64,000 bases of DNA from Impatiens glandulifera (GCF_907164915.1 NC_061862.1:61319068-61383067); one strand, 5' to 3'. Counted from the first letter of the stretch, positions 26,763 to 44,294 are shown. Notes: generated by a model not told the origin, from the letters alone. Numbers and translations are program-made.

Positions 26763-28130
26763 ATGAACAATTTGGATGAATTTGACACGAGTACTTTATC
26801 TGATGATGATTTTGTAAATTATTTGGTCGCAATTTGTTTTACAACATTTGCGGAACATTATTTAATGAATGAGCAAGTTCAACGTTTACCTAAAGATCCT
26901 TCCACTCGTGGTGCTGAAATTGTACAAGTCTTAATGAATAATGATAATTCATGTTTTTGAGCTATAAGAATTAATTGTGAATGTGTTAGACAACTGATAA
27001 ATCGTTGTGTACACATTACAATTTAGTTGGTGGGCGTAAAATTTCAATTGAAGAGGAAGTATGAATCACTTTGGTATATTTTGCCCATGGTGGAAGTATG
27101 AGAGCGGTGGACATCTTTTTTGGTCATTCGAAGTCTACGATGTCTACAATAATATCAAAAGTGTTAAAATCATTAATACAACTATACATGGATGAGATGC
27201 GGCTCATTGATCAAACACAAGCACATGTCAAATTCACCACAACTAACATTCGAAAATTATTTAAGATAAATATTTTGTTATTTTCCATGTTTAGCAATAT
27301 GGTTCATTTGTTATATATATTATTAATAAAATATTATTTGATGTCTTTTCTTTAATAGAATTGTATTGGCGTTATTGATGGCACTCATATATGAGTACAT
27401 CCTAAGGAAAGCAAGTCACTAAATTGTCGTGGTCGAACTGGTTATACAACTACAAATTTCATAGCGATATGTGACCACAATATGTTATTTACATATTTTG
27501 TCACTGGTGCTGAGGGTTCTATGCACGATTCATCGGTCCTTGACAAAGTTCAGAACAATCCAATATATGATTTTCCGCATCCAATACCATGTATGTTATT
27601 CACATCATTGTTTCAATTGTGAAATAAAATATGCAACAAAACTTTTGTATTATTTTGGTTGGTAAATATTATCTAGTTGATGCATTTTATAAAAACATGT
27701 CTGGTTACATGACACCATATCGCCATACCCCATATCACTCGCATCAAATTTTTTTCACAACAACAACAATCATATAATGTAAAAGAGGCGTTCAATAAAC
27801 AACACTCGTCCATCAGATCTGTGATTGAGATAATTTTTGGAATTTGGAAAAACAAATTGCACATAATATTTTATTCGGGTTTTTTTCAATGATTTTCAAT
27901 TGAAAAACAATTTAAATTATTAATGCAACTGCGAGATTGCATAATTTTATCCGAAGAAATATGATTGAAGAAATTCCCATTAAATTTGATAGACGTCGAA
28001 ATGAATGAAGAATTGAGACTACTAACGATTATATATAAGACGAGGAAGATGACAAATATATTGAACCAAATACCATGAATATTTTTCGACATGAAATTGC
28101 CACACAAATTTATTGTTGCACTAATGAATC
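26763..28130 (+). pseudogene. PIF/Harbinger transposase (DDE_Tnp_4 type), degenerate
   Basis: Plus-strand fragments in order: an N-terminal acidic leader (26763-26958), a HTH-like segment with HGGSMRAVDIFFGHSKSTMS (27087-27146), the first catalytic block NCIGVIDGTHI (about 27360-27392), the second block with TGAEGSMHDSSVL (about 27505-27545), and a C-terminal block readable as YLVDAFYKNMSGYMTPYRHT (27671-27730) then SVIEIIFGIWKNKLH. These match HARBI1-like nucleases of plants. Stops at 26958-26960, in the DGTHI block and elsewhere, and frame changes make it inactive. I could not locate terminal repeats. 28131-28533 is AT-rich without a gene. Confidence 0.82.
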
Positions 28131-29154
28131 TTAACCTTTAGTATTTTTTTATAGTATTATTCTCGTACCATCAAAATAAAAAAAAATAAAAAACGTGCTA
28201 ATAATAAAATTTTGTTTGATTTTGAATTTATTTAATAATACGAATTTATTAAATAAAATATAATAAATAAAAAATAATTAATAAACTAATTATAATATTT
28301 TTTTTTGTTAAACTAATCAATATAGTAAAATATAATGCAAACTAAGCCTTAATAAAAAAAATAAAATAAAAAGAATAATTTTTAATAAAATTTAATATTA
28401 AAATATTTAGTATGTAAAAAATAAATTTAAAACTAGAAAGGTATTTTAATATTTTGAAAATTATTTTAAGTGATTTGATTAATTAGAAAATTAATTTTGA
28501 ATAAATTAAATAAAAATTTTTGACTCAAGCAGCCTTAATTAGGGGAAATTTGATAATATGACCCTGAAAACAAAGGTATTTTGAAATATAACCTCCATAA
28601 TAACTTTTTTGTTTTTTAACCTTTTTAAAAAAAAAATTCCAATTTTACCCTCAATAACCTTTTTATTTATTTATTTATTTCTTTTTTCTTTTCTTTTTTC
28701 TTTCTTTTCTTTTTCCCCCCGACCGTTGCACTCCTCCCCTCCCCAGACCCTTCTTCTTCCCTTCCGTTCTTCTTCTTCCCTTCCGTTGCACTCCGCCGAC
28801 GTTCGCCAAGAAGCCCAACCCTTCCAGCCAGCCTCTTCGTCGATCGCCAAGCCGAACTTCCAGCCAACGACGATCGCCAAACCTCGGACGATTCTAGCCC
28901 AACGATTTGAGGTTAGTTTAGGTTTATTGTTTAGGTTTATTTTTTAGGTAATCTTAGTTTAGTTTAGGTTTATTGTTTTAAATGCTGAGAATGCTGAGAA
29001 TGCTGAGATTGATATAGTTTGAAATGCTGAGAATGTTTGTGAATGGTTTGTGAATATTTGCTTTGCATGTTTTGATTAGGGTTTTAGGGTTTTAGTTTAT
29101 TATGAATGCTGAGAATGGTATATTTGATTAGGGTTTTAGGGTTTTAGTTTAGGT

Positions 29155-29445
29155 TTAGGGCTTGGCGTGGGGGTTGGGCGTGGGGCGTGGGGGTGGGGCG
29201 TGAGGCGTGGGGGTTGGGCGTGAGGCGTTGGGAGTGGGGGTTCGTCGTGGGGCGTAGGGCTTTGGCGTAGGGCGTGGGGCTTGGGCTTGGGGCGTGGGGC
29301 TTGGGCGTGGGGCTTGGGCGTGGGGCTTGGGCGTGGCCCTTGGGCGTGGGGCGTGGGTCTTGAGCGTGGGGCGTGGGTCTTGAGCGTGGGGCGTGGGTCT
29401 TGGGCGTGGGTCTTGGGCATGGGTCTTGGGTCTTGGGCGTGGGGT
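29155..29445 (+). repeat. G-rich minisatellite in the left TIR
   Basis: Variants of GGGCGTGGGGCGTGGG and GGGCTTGGGCGTGG with 6- and 12-bp periods run for about 290 bp. The many runs of three or four G on the plus strand could form G-quadruplexes. The strand asymmetry is strong. Open frames on both strands here are repeat artefacts. Confidence 0.95.
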
Positions 29446-29484
29446 CACGCAATATGTAAAACTAATTAATAAGATTTTTAATAA

Positions 29485-29556
29485 GTGAGGATAGCTTAGT
29501 TGGGAGAATGTTAGATTGAAGATCTAAAGGTCAGGTGTCCGATCCACCTTCACTGT
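29485..29556 (+). tRNA. tRNA-Phe(GAA)-like sequence in the left TIR, degenerate
   Basis: A 72-nt stretch aligns with plant nuclear tRNA-Phe. Box A TAGCTTAGTTGGG is intact, the anticodon loop TTGAAGA carries GAA, the anticodon stem TTAGA/TCTAA is perfect, and the T arm AGGTG/CACCT is perfect with loop TCCGATC. The acceptor and D stems pair poorly, so a functional tRNA is unlikely. It is probably a tRNA pseudogene or SINE head trapped in the element. Confidence 0.6.
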
Positions 29557-30527
29557 AAAAGTTTTTTTTTTCTTTGCCTTTTACTTTATAATTAATGAAA
29601 CAGCGAAGCAGAACTTACAAAATTGAAATTGAAAATAGGAAAAATACCCAACATTCTCATTATCTCCAATGTGAACTTAAGTTTCTAATATGAGCTAAGA
29701 AGGTAATCTTAATCTAGGATATACCTTGCTAAATCTATATTCTTGTTTTTGTGCTTGCATTAATCGACTATAACAACTTTTATTATACATATCTATGTAA
29801 CAGCAACAAATGTACAAAGTCTTCTGGTTTTTGGCAAAAATAAAGAGGTATTACAGTTTGCAATTGAGGATCAGTTATGGAGCTTTGTTGTTGTACTTGC
29901 AGCACAAAATGGAGCTTTATGAAGTAGAAATTTGAACAAATTACTAATTGTTGTGTAATATATATGTTGTACTATTTGCTGCACTTGAGAAAAGCCTCCA
30001 GTGTGTAATGGAAGGGTGGGATTATAAGTAAGTCAGGTACTTATTTTCTCAGTTGTCTCTTTCTCTCAACAATTTGTAAATTGAATTCACTGATGGGATT
30101 GTGAAAATCATGTATATTATACATACATTCTTATTCTTGAAAAGGAATCTCAATTCTTTCGTTTATATTTTATAAATCTTGTATTTTTTTGTATATATAA
30201 AGATTGTTTACTTAAAATTATTGAGAGCACAAAGCAACAAATAAGTTGTTTTTTGCCCAAAGGAAAACAACAAGTGCGCAACATAAACAAAATTCATCAT
30301 TAACCAAAACATAGACAAAAGAAATAGGTTTGAAACTTAGAAACTAATTATTCAAATGGCTTGTTTAATAATTTTCTATTTGAATGACTTTGAGAAGATT
30401 ATAATGTAATTTTTATAAGTCACACAAACACCATTCATTTCTATTTATACTAATTCAACATCTATGAAAGAATCAATGAAACAAATAAATTACTACACAA
30501 TAAATAATGAAATTGAATTAATTATTC

Positions 30528-30752
30528 GCCCCAGACCCATAACACTTGTACACCCCGAAAAAGACAGTCCTATATAGAAAATTCAACAATTAATATAATA
30601 TGCATCAAAAGTACATGAATGTTTAAGATTTGTATATTAAAGATGTATATTTGTTCTTGTTACTGATGTGGTCCCAATCATCCCAACCACCATGAGCCAC
30701 AATATTAGCGAAATAAGTATGAGCGTAAACAATTCTAGAGTATTGGCCCAAG
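30528..30752 (-). pseudogene. Captured pectinesterase (PME) fragment inside the Pack-MULE
   Basis: Two minus-strand pieces match the C-terminal part of plant pectin methylesterases. 30752-30664 encodes [18 protein letters not shown] then [11 protein letters not shown], the family's YSRxVYxxTY and GWxDW motifs. 30569-30528 encodes TVFFGVYKCYGSGANN before a TAA, the TVFYGEYKC motif. Between them is an intron-like gap with a GT (30663-30662) and an AG (30571-30570). Catalytic residues upstream in the enzyme are missing, so no activity is expected. Retention of the intron indicates capture at the DNA level, as usual for Pack-MULEs. Confidence 0.82.
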
Positions 30753-30757
30753 AAAAA

Positions 30758-30868
30758 TTGTACACACAACCATTTTGAAAGAATATTCATACATATCAAA
30801 ATCATTTCAATGTTGTACACACAACCATTTTGAAAAAATAATTCATACATATCAAAATCATTTCAATG
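30758..30868. repeat. 55-bp tandem duplication in the Pack-MULE interior
   Basis: Two copies starting TTGTACACACAACCATTTTG (30758 and 30813) lie just upstream of the pectinesterase fragment. The remainder of the interior, 29573-30520, is AT-rich with no recognisable gene. Confidence 0.88.
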
Positions 30869-30923
30869 TTTATATATATCATCACTCTGTTTAAAAAATT
30901 TCCAATAGAAAAAAAAAACTTTT

Positions 30924-30995
30924 ACAATGATGGTGGATCGAACACCTGACCTTTAGATCTTCAGTCTGACATTTTCCCAACTAAGCTATCCTCAC
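30924..30995 (-). tRNA. tRNA-Phe(GAA)-like sequence in the right TIR, degenerate
   Basis: The mirror copy is also 72 nt. It keeps box A and has a perfect box B (GTTCGATCC). Its anticodon arm TCAGA...TCTAA has one mismatch, and the loop CTGAAGA equals that of plant tRNA-Phe. The acceptor stem is weak. Of the two copies this one is closer to the normal tRNA in the T loop and the left one in stem pairing. Confidence 0.6.
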
Positions 30996-31034
30996 TTATT
31001 AAGAAACTTATTAATTAGTTTTACATATTGCGTG

Positions 31035-31430
31035 ACCCCACGCCCAAGACCCACGCCCCACGCCAAGGGCCACGCCCCACGCCCCACGCTCAAGGGCCAC
31101 GCCCAAGACCCACGCCCCACGCCCAAGACCCACGCCCCACGCCCAAGGGCCACGCCCAAGACCCACGCCCCACGCCCAAGACCCACGCCCAAGCCCCAAG
31201 CCCCACGCCCTACGCCCAAGCCTTACTCCCCACGACGAACCCCCACTCCCAACGCCCTATGCCCAACCCCCACGCCTCACGCCCCACGCCCACTCCCCAC
31301 TCCCCACGCCCCACGCCCACGCCCACGCCCACGCCCACGCCCACGCCCACGCCCACTCCCCACGCCCACTCCCCATGCCCCACGCCCCATGCCCCACGCC
31401 CAACGCCCAACCCCACGCCAAGCCCTAAAC
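31035..31430 (-). repeat. G-rich minisatellite in the right TIR (C-rich on plus strand)
   Basis: The complementary array (CCCACGCCCAAGACCCACGC type) spans about 395 bp and includes a pure CCCACG hexamer stretch (about 31305-31355) that is absent from the left arm, showing independent expansion. Confidence 0.95.
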
Positions 31431-32040
31431 CTAAACTAAAACCCTAAAACCCTAATCAAATATACCATTCTCAGCATTCATAATAAACTAAAACCCTAAA
31501 ACCCTAATAAAAACATGCAAAGTAAATATTCACAAACATTCTCAGCATTTCAAACTATATCAATCTCAACATTCTCAGCATTTAAAACAATAAACCTAAA
31601 CTAAACTAAGATTTCCTAAACAATAAACCTAAACAATAAACCTAAACTAACCTCAAATCGTTGGGATAGAATCGTCCGAGGTTTGGCGATCGTCGTTGGC
31701 TGGAAGTTCGGCTTGGCGATCGACGAAGAGGCTGGCTGGAAGGGTTGGACTTCTTGGCGAACGTCGGCGGAGTGCAACGGAAGGGAAGAAGAAGAACGTA
31801 AGGGAAGAAGAAGGGTCTGGGGAGGGGGAGTGCAACGGTCGGGGGAAAGGGAAAGCGGGGGAAGAAGAAAAGAAAAGAAAGAAAAAGAAAAGAAAAAAGA
31901 AAAAAAAACAAAAAGATTATTGAGGGTAAAATTGGAATTTTTTTTAAAAAAAGGTTAAAAAACAAAAAAGTTATTATGGAGGTTATATTTCAAAATACCT
32001 TTATTTTCAGGGTCATATTATCAAATTTCCCCTTAATTAG

Positions 32041-33069
32041 TCATAATCTTTTGTTTATTTGTTCTTAGATTTATTCATTAAAATGGATGCATTTTCATTA
32101 TTTCACAATCTTGAATATCATACCGAGGCATATATACTTTTAGGGCTTAAGTGGGATTATGAAATCATTCTAATTTTATTATTTTTATTTTTTTACGGTA
32201 GAAATGTGACATATTTTCAAAAAATTTTAATATATAAATTTTAATTTAATTCACTATTTATTTATTTAATTCATAAAAAAAAGAATAAAATATATGTTTA
32301 TCCATTTATTTTATTTACAATTTTTGTGTTATTTTTTTTTTAAATTTGTCCCAAATTTGTTTTAAGCTCACACAAACTCTATTTCCTGAATCATCCCCCA
32401 ATTAGATTTAACTTCTTTGAGACAAACTTCTATAATATTATCATAATAAAGAAACATAAATTTCACAAGGACATGTTAGACTCTAGCCATACTAGACTTC
32501 AACAAAGTGGCTTAAATTGACATTCTATTTTTACAATTGAATTTTGTACTTAGGGTATAAGTTTACATATCTTATTTTAATATTAATTTGTGAAGTTTGA
32601 ATTGCAATAATATTTTGTATAAATTCTCTCTAAACCGTTTAATTGATTATTTTGACTTACTTTATTTAACACTATTCATTGTTTATGAACTTAAATAAGT
32701 TTGTACTTGAAATAACTTTTAACAAAAATGCATTATAATTATTATTTTTTTATTAAGAATTTTAATTTTGTATTATTTATTAATTAATTTTTACATTTAA
32801 CTCCCAATTTAAAAAAAAAAAAATTATAGAAGAGAACAAATATCAAATATCCAGTCGGGTCAAATAATGCATCTGGGTCAAAATTGAATCTTGTGAATAT
32901 AAGTGTCATTAAATAAAGCTTCCGGATTGGGGGAAGTTGGAAGAGGGTCGGGTTGAACTTATTTGAGGTAAAATACGGACCCATTCTGAAACGAAGAAGG
33001 GAAGGGGTCAGTTGCGTAAATTCACAGGAAAGGAAGGAGTTGTAGAGAGGAGAGAGACGAACCACACCA
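32041..33069. other. Intergenic region upstream of the Rab gene
   Basis: AT-rich to about 32820, then more balanced. No gene is seen. The last 200 bp probably hold the Rab promoter; ATAAATAAAAGG at 33071-33082 could be a TATA box, which would place transcription start near 33110. Confidence 0.4.
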
Positions 33070-33186
33070 CGATAAATAAAAGGTCAAAGAAGAACGTGCT
33101 CGTCGAAGCCACCACCATTGTAGGGAAGAAGCTTTGTACGTCCGTCCGACGGTGAATCTCGATCAACCTTTGTCTCCTCCTATTTG

Positions 33187-33345
33187 GTAAAATTGATAAT
33201 CCTCTCTTTAGATCTTCATCCATGTCAGATCTCTTTTCTTTTCTTTTCTTTTATCTCATCATCCGGTATTCATCGTCTTCTCTATTTTGCTTTCCTCTTC
33301 GATCTCTTCTGATTTACACCGTTTCCTTTTCTTCTTTTATTGCAG
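33187..33345 (+). other. Probable 5' UTR intron of the Rab gene
   Basis: A GT donor at 33187 (context TTTGGTAAAA) and a TTATTGCAG acceptor ending at 33345 bracket a T/C-rich stretch with a TCTTT repeat (33232-33252). The ATG lies 65 bp downstream. 5' UTR introns are common in plant Rab genes; the splice is inferred. Confidence 0.5.
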
Positions 33346-33409
33346 AAAGGATATCTGATACCTAGCTTTAATATATAAATCCCTTTTGTCATTTTCCAAC
33401 GATTCTTCA

Positions 33410-39073
<5,664 letters not shown>

Positions 39074-42000
39074 GTGATGGCAAAAGAAGAAGAAGAAAGA
39101 AAACCAGTCCATTAATGAAAAACGCTCAGGTTTTGGATCTTTAAGAAACGTGAATCATGTGTTTGACAAAAAAAAAAGACTAATTTTTTTCCAGCCATCA
39201 TTCTTTCCCATCTAATTTACAAAAAAACAAATGGTGTTTCTTATTGTTGCCTTTCTGAGTTCGGACAAATCTTTTGCTCATCATGTTAACCTTTGCGTGT
39301 TTGTTTTTTACTGTTATGTTTGTCTATGCATCTGACTTTAGTGTTTTTCTCTTTCTAATATTCTATTTATTTGAAGCTTTCTTTGTTTAGCTAAAATAGT
39401 TGAAGTGTGCAGGTTCTGAAAATAAGTAAGCTCAATAATTATGTTGCTCTATTTTTGAAAATGGAGATCATTTTCAAATGAGTTTTTTTAAACATTATTG
39501 AATCTGATATAGTTCCAGCATGTCTGATTGTTTTTTATTGGAATTCATCAACCTTAACAATGTTTATATGGTGAAAATAGTTGATTTAATTAGAGCCTTT
39601 AGCCAGTTAAGAGTTATATTGGAAGTTTCAACATATTGAATTAAATTTGAATAGATGAAAGGATTACATAAAAAAACAAAAGGAAAGTGACCCACAATGA
39701 GGTATGGTCCAACCTTTGAATTATTATCTGATCTTCTTCATACTGTTGAGCAAAATAAAGGGAATCTATGACCTTTTCACACTTGATGATCATTTACATG
39801 AAAATACCCTCCACCAAATTTAGTGTGCATGATATGATATTTGCATTGAAAGTGATGGATCAAACTAATCAAAGATTGACTACAACAGCACTAACATGGA
39901 GTATGCACTTTGTACTAGCTAACATTCCTCCATCTGGTAGTGACTTTTGATTAATTTAGTTGTATCATGAATTAACAATTTAGTAATTTAGTGATTAGAT
40001 ACTTAAACAAAAAACTTGTAAATGGATGGATTTTTCATCAACTTTTTCATTGTTTATGAAAGGTGGGAAATCTGTTGCAAAACCCATCAATTTTTTTTAT
40101 GCACTTAGTGATAGCCTTTACAATGAATAATTTGTATGTCTTAAACTAGTATGATCTGTGAAAAATCCTTTGCAATTTACAACTGAAAGCTGCCCTTAAA
40201 ATTAACTAGTTGTATCTTGTCATTTAAAGCTAAACCTCATTACAAAGAAAGAATTTGATATTTATGTTTGTTGGCCTCTTATATCCTCTTGCTTTTGCAG
40301 ATTTAAGAATTTTGTCTTGTAAGTTTTGATTGGGGGTCATAATTGTGGAATATTGTATTAGTTTTCTATAATTCTAAAAAGATAAAAAAAAAACTTCACA
40401 ATTAACTTCCTTAATCTTGAACTAAGAAAAGTTAAGGAAGAGGATATTCATTATAATTTTATTTAAAAAAAAAAGGCAGATATGTCCAATTTGTGATATG
40501 CTTATAATTAAAAGGTAAGGAATAATTCTAGATGGGTACTGTTTGCTTTTGTGCTTCTACTATTTGAATATTCTTTTAACTACAAAATATATTTACAAAT
40601 TAATTCTCTACCAATTTCTTTCTTTTCGGTTGGTTGTAGTAGACTCCTTATCACATATATCAATATATGATGGATGTACTTGGTGCTCCACATAAAACAA
40701 ATGATAATAATTTTTTTTTGTGTGTAAAAAACTTCTTATATATAAATGCTGTCAATCTTCCATTCACTAAAAATAGTTATTCCACAAGCAAGTAGTCAGC
40801 CATTCATTATAAGTGGAATGCACAATTTTTTTCTTATGATTATTGGGGGTCCACATTTCTCTCTTTGCCTTGCACCTTGGAAGGCTCACAGAAATTATAA
40901 TTCAATTTATTAAGTTAAAAAGGGGGGACAATGGCCATTCCTCATATATAATTCAATAATAAAGCAGTCTGCTATGGTGGACAATTGCAAGACTATATTA
41001 ATTATCACATAGTTTTCTTGGTCATGGGGCACAATATATTTTATATAATAAAGAGACAATCTTTAATGGTGAAATAGAGTGGGTTACACTTTAATCTATA
41101 TATAGGTAACACTTGAGAAGCCAACAATGTTTGAATTTGGTCTTTAATAGATATAGAAGTTGAGTAAAAGTTCAATAATGTTAATTTATCTTTAGTTGGG
41201 CGTTTAAGGGTAACAAATATATATAATTGATGTCTTATTTTTGTAATTTAAAAAAAAAAAAAAACTTGTGTAGTGTTGGCTATCTATTTTGTGTATTGAT
41301 CGTTTTTGGAGAGTTTGAATTATTGATATTTTTTATTTCTTTTTTAAGTCGCAACATAAAATTTAGATGAAAATGTGAGATTACCCTAAAATTATTAACT
41401 CATATTACTTTCATATTTATCTTAATTTTAATGGACAAATTGGAAATTCACTTTCCAAACCCATGCATGAATTAAGTTTAATATATTTAGGATTTTTTTT
41501 TTGTTTTCCTAACTTATAGTGGGAAATAGCTTTACTAATAAGATTTTGTTTTATCATATTTATAATTATTATAGAGTGAATATTTCAGAAATATAACCCA
41601 CCTACAAACCACATATTTACTATTCATAGGCGAACTTATCAAGGCAAAATATTTGTTTTTATTTTTTTTTCACTTTCAATATTTATTTTTCTCAAACTTC
41701 TTAAATTTCTTTAAGCAATCCCTTGACTTGACCTTAAATTAAATTGTCTGGAATCATATTGACCTAAAACAATAAACTATTGTTCTTAATTATTTTGTTC
41801 CTTAACTTATTATTCTAATAATAGTTTTAACAATAACTTGCATTTTTTTTTTGGTCTCAAGTCAAATTAGCACAATTGACCAAATTTATTTTATAGACGG
41901 CACTTGACCTTTTATTTATTTGTTTTTATCCATTTTGGGTCCTAACTTAAATTTCAGGCTCAAATAAATTGTTTTATTCACAAAATTCGACTTATTAGCT

Positions 42001-43140
42001 ATTTTTGTCCAAATTTGACACCAACTTATATGATTATTTGCGTTTTAATTATATGTTATTTATTATTTATTTGTCATATATAAATTGTGTTATAGATATC
42101 TTACCAAAGAAAACACATTGATGTCCTGACAATATATAGTTGGTCAATTTATAATAGTGATTTGTGAAATTAACACAAATATAAGGATAGTTATGTTTAA
42201 TTTTACACTATTTGTTCCATTTGGTGCTTTATTCTTATATTATGATGATTGTTTATTAGAACTGTGATAGAGAACTAGATTAAGGTTCACATTAAATGTT
42301 GAATTTAAAATTTATGAGTAGATCACTTAAAAATATCCTTAGGTCTAGCTGTTCTTATAAGATGTGACAGATCTATAAATTATAGATACGGTTCACATAA
42401 AAAATTGGGGTAGATCTTAAGAAAATGAAAAAACAGTAATATGTTAACTAGAGAGTGTGATTTAAAAAATTTATTTCACTAAGTTATTAATATAACTATT
42501 ATTATTTTTTAAAAAGATAATATATATAAACTTAATAAATAATATATTTTTTTAGTAAACTTTAACCAAGAAGATTCAAAACATCCTTGAAACTTGAATG
42601 ATATCCACTCATTTGGAGTATGAATGTTATACCTTGTTCTTGATCATCATGTGGGCCAACCTGACAAGCATTTTTAATTGTCAAATTTAAGGCCCATGGG
42701 CTCAACCTTATCATCTCCACCTCCTTCATTCTTTCTTTATTTTTTTTTCAAAAATTAAATTAAAGATAAAATTATTTAAGAACCAGTATTTAAACTATTT
42801 TTCATTTATTTTCATGCCTCATTTTCGCCATTTCTTAAGAGGAAAATCGTGTGACAACTTATCATATTAACTTATTTGATGTTTTGTTATTATTGGGTTA
42901 ATAAGTATATATATTATTTTATTATATTTAACTAAGTTTGAAATATTTTTATACACGATTTTGTTTGAAATTATTTTTTTACATTTATTTTTGTTTGTAA
43001 ATATTTTTTACATTTATTTTTATTTGATATTGTTCGTTATATATTATTTTGGTTTGAAATAGTTAGCCTCTTTCAAGTTGTACAAAATAAAAAACCTAAC
43101 TTCAAGTATGAACAATTTTTATCTTAGGGTCCAAATTTGA
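39074..43140. other. Long intergenic region downstream of the Rab gene
   Basis: Roughly the first 350 bp are the likely Rab 3' UTR and terminator. The rest is AT-rich and shows no gene or clear element. 42930-43075 is a short tandem repeat with a core like TTTTTGTTTGAAAT, related to 51447-51640. The 60-codon frame at 39768-39950 has no recognisable features. Confidence 0.4.
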
Positions 43141-43149
43141 ACCCTATTG

Positions 43150-43545
43150 ATAATATATATATATAATGATGTTTAATTTTCAAAATGTCCGAATTGTCGG
43201 GTCGAGAGTTGTGGTTAATTTATATATATATGTGAGAGTAAATAAATACTTGAGTCGGATTGTGGATTGACCCATCCATAAACTTAAAACGGTTAAAAAT
43301 AAAATTAAAAATACTATATGCTTATATATATATGTTTCGAACACGCAACTTAACAAAAACAAGTACAACCCTTTAACCAACTAGGCTAATAGAACTTTAT
43401 ATTTTAAATTAAACATCAAATTTGATGAACGCGAGACATTTAAAAAATATAAGTTTAACTTTTTAACTAACTAATATATATATGTTTATAATGATGTTTA
43501 ATTTTTAAAGTGCTCGGATTGTCGAGTATAAGTTATACTTTTTAA

Positions 43546-43620
<75 letters not shown>

Positions 43621-43669
43621 ATGCTTAATTTTCAAAATGTACGGATTGCCGGGTCGAGAACTGTGGTTA

Positions 43670-43725
<56 letters not shown>

Positions 43726-44067
43726 GTAAATAGATACTTGAGTCGGATTATGGGTTGACCTGCCCATAAACTTAAAACGGTTAAAAATAAAATAAAAAAT
43801 GTTATATGTATATTTCGGATTCGCAACCTAACAAAACAAGTATAAGGTTCAGCAACTACCCCGATCGAAATATTTGGGCTTACTCGTTATCAATGGGATC
43901 AGTTTTATAACCAACTAGGCTAATAAAACTTTATATTTTAAAACCAAATTTGATAAACGTGAGACGTTTTAACAATAACTTTTTAACTAACTAATATATA
44001 TATATATAATGATGTTTAATTTTTAAAGTGTCCGGATTGTCGAGTATAAATTCTACTTTTTAACTAA

Positions 44068-44135
<68 letters not shown>

Positions 44136-44294
44136 GTTGATTAATTTTTAAAATGTACGGATTGCCGGGTCGAGAGTTGTGGTTAATTTGAATATATATG
44201 TGAGAGTAAATTAAAAATGCTTACATTTTTATCGTAATTTTTTTTCTCGATTTTTATATCAATATTCGTGCAAATACACGGGCTACATGCTAGT
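43150..44294 (+). mobile_element. Helitron-like element with tandem internal copies and (AT)n arrays
   Basis: The right end has a small hairpin CGTGCAAATACACG (44267-44280) followed 9 bp later by CTAG (44290-44293) and then T, the canonical Helitron 3' terminus. Three copies of a block with CGGGTCGAGAGTTGTGG-type sequence (about 43170-43350, 43630-43800, 44150-44215) alternate with two copies of a block with GTCGAGTATAA (about 43510 and 44035), a higher-order period near 460-515 bp. AT arrays sit between blocks at 43549-43614, 43673-43720 and 44070-44133. No helicase gene is present. The 5' end (expected TC after A) was not located. Confidence 0.6.

Larger units (their letters stand above)
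28543..29572 (+). repeat. Left terminal inverted repeat of the Pack-MULE
   Basis: From the terminus inward: a T/A-rich leader, a polypyrimidine stretch (28680-28800), a GC-richer part (28790-28910), telomere-like TTTTAGGG blocks (29082-29150), the GGGCGT-type minisatellite (29155-29445), a tRNA-Phe-like sequence (29485-29556) and a T-run. Every block is mirrored in the right repeat. Proline-rich frames across the minisatellite exist on the minus strand but are explained by the repeat. Confidence 0.9.
30906..32031 (-). repeat. Right terminal inverted repeat of the Pack-MULE
   Basis: Complement of the left repeat, about 100 bp longer because its minisatellite (31035-31430) is expanded relative to the left one. 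Outside the minisatellite the arms differ by scattered substitutions and small indels, for example in the pyrimidine tract (31800-31920). Confidence 0.9.
28534..32040. mobile_element. Pack-MULE with ~1-kb terminal inverted repeats and captured pectinesterase fragment
   Basis: A perfect 9-bp direct repeat CTTAATTAG (28534-28542 and 32032-32040) flanks a 3489-bp element. The termini read GGGAAATTTGATAATATGAC inward from both ends. A 9-bp duplication plus long inverted repeats and this terminus are hallmarks of Mutator-like elements. The TIRs extend about 28543-29572 and 30906-32031. The interior (29573-30905) has no transposase but carries part of a pectinesterase gene on the minus strand, so the element is non-autonomous and gene-capturing. 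Confidence 0.93.

Noticed and set aside
28609..28947. 112-codon frame in the left TIR, mirrored at 31965-31642
   Set aside because: Begins in a T-run, Phe/Ser/Pro low-complexity; explained by the pyrimidine tract and not conserved between arms.
29082..29150. Interstitial telomere
   Set aside because: Only a few TTTTAGGG units, with an extra T compared with the plant TTTAGGG repeat, and part of a mirrored TIR.
29136..31447. Pro/His/Ala/Thr-rich frames on both arms of the Pack-MULE
   Set aside because: All are translations of the G/C-rich minisatellite, open in several frames at once.
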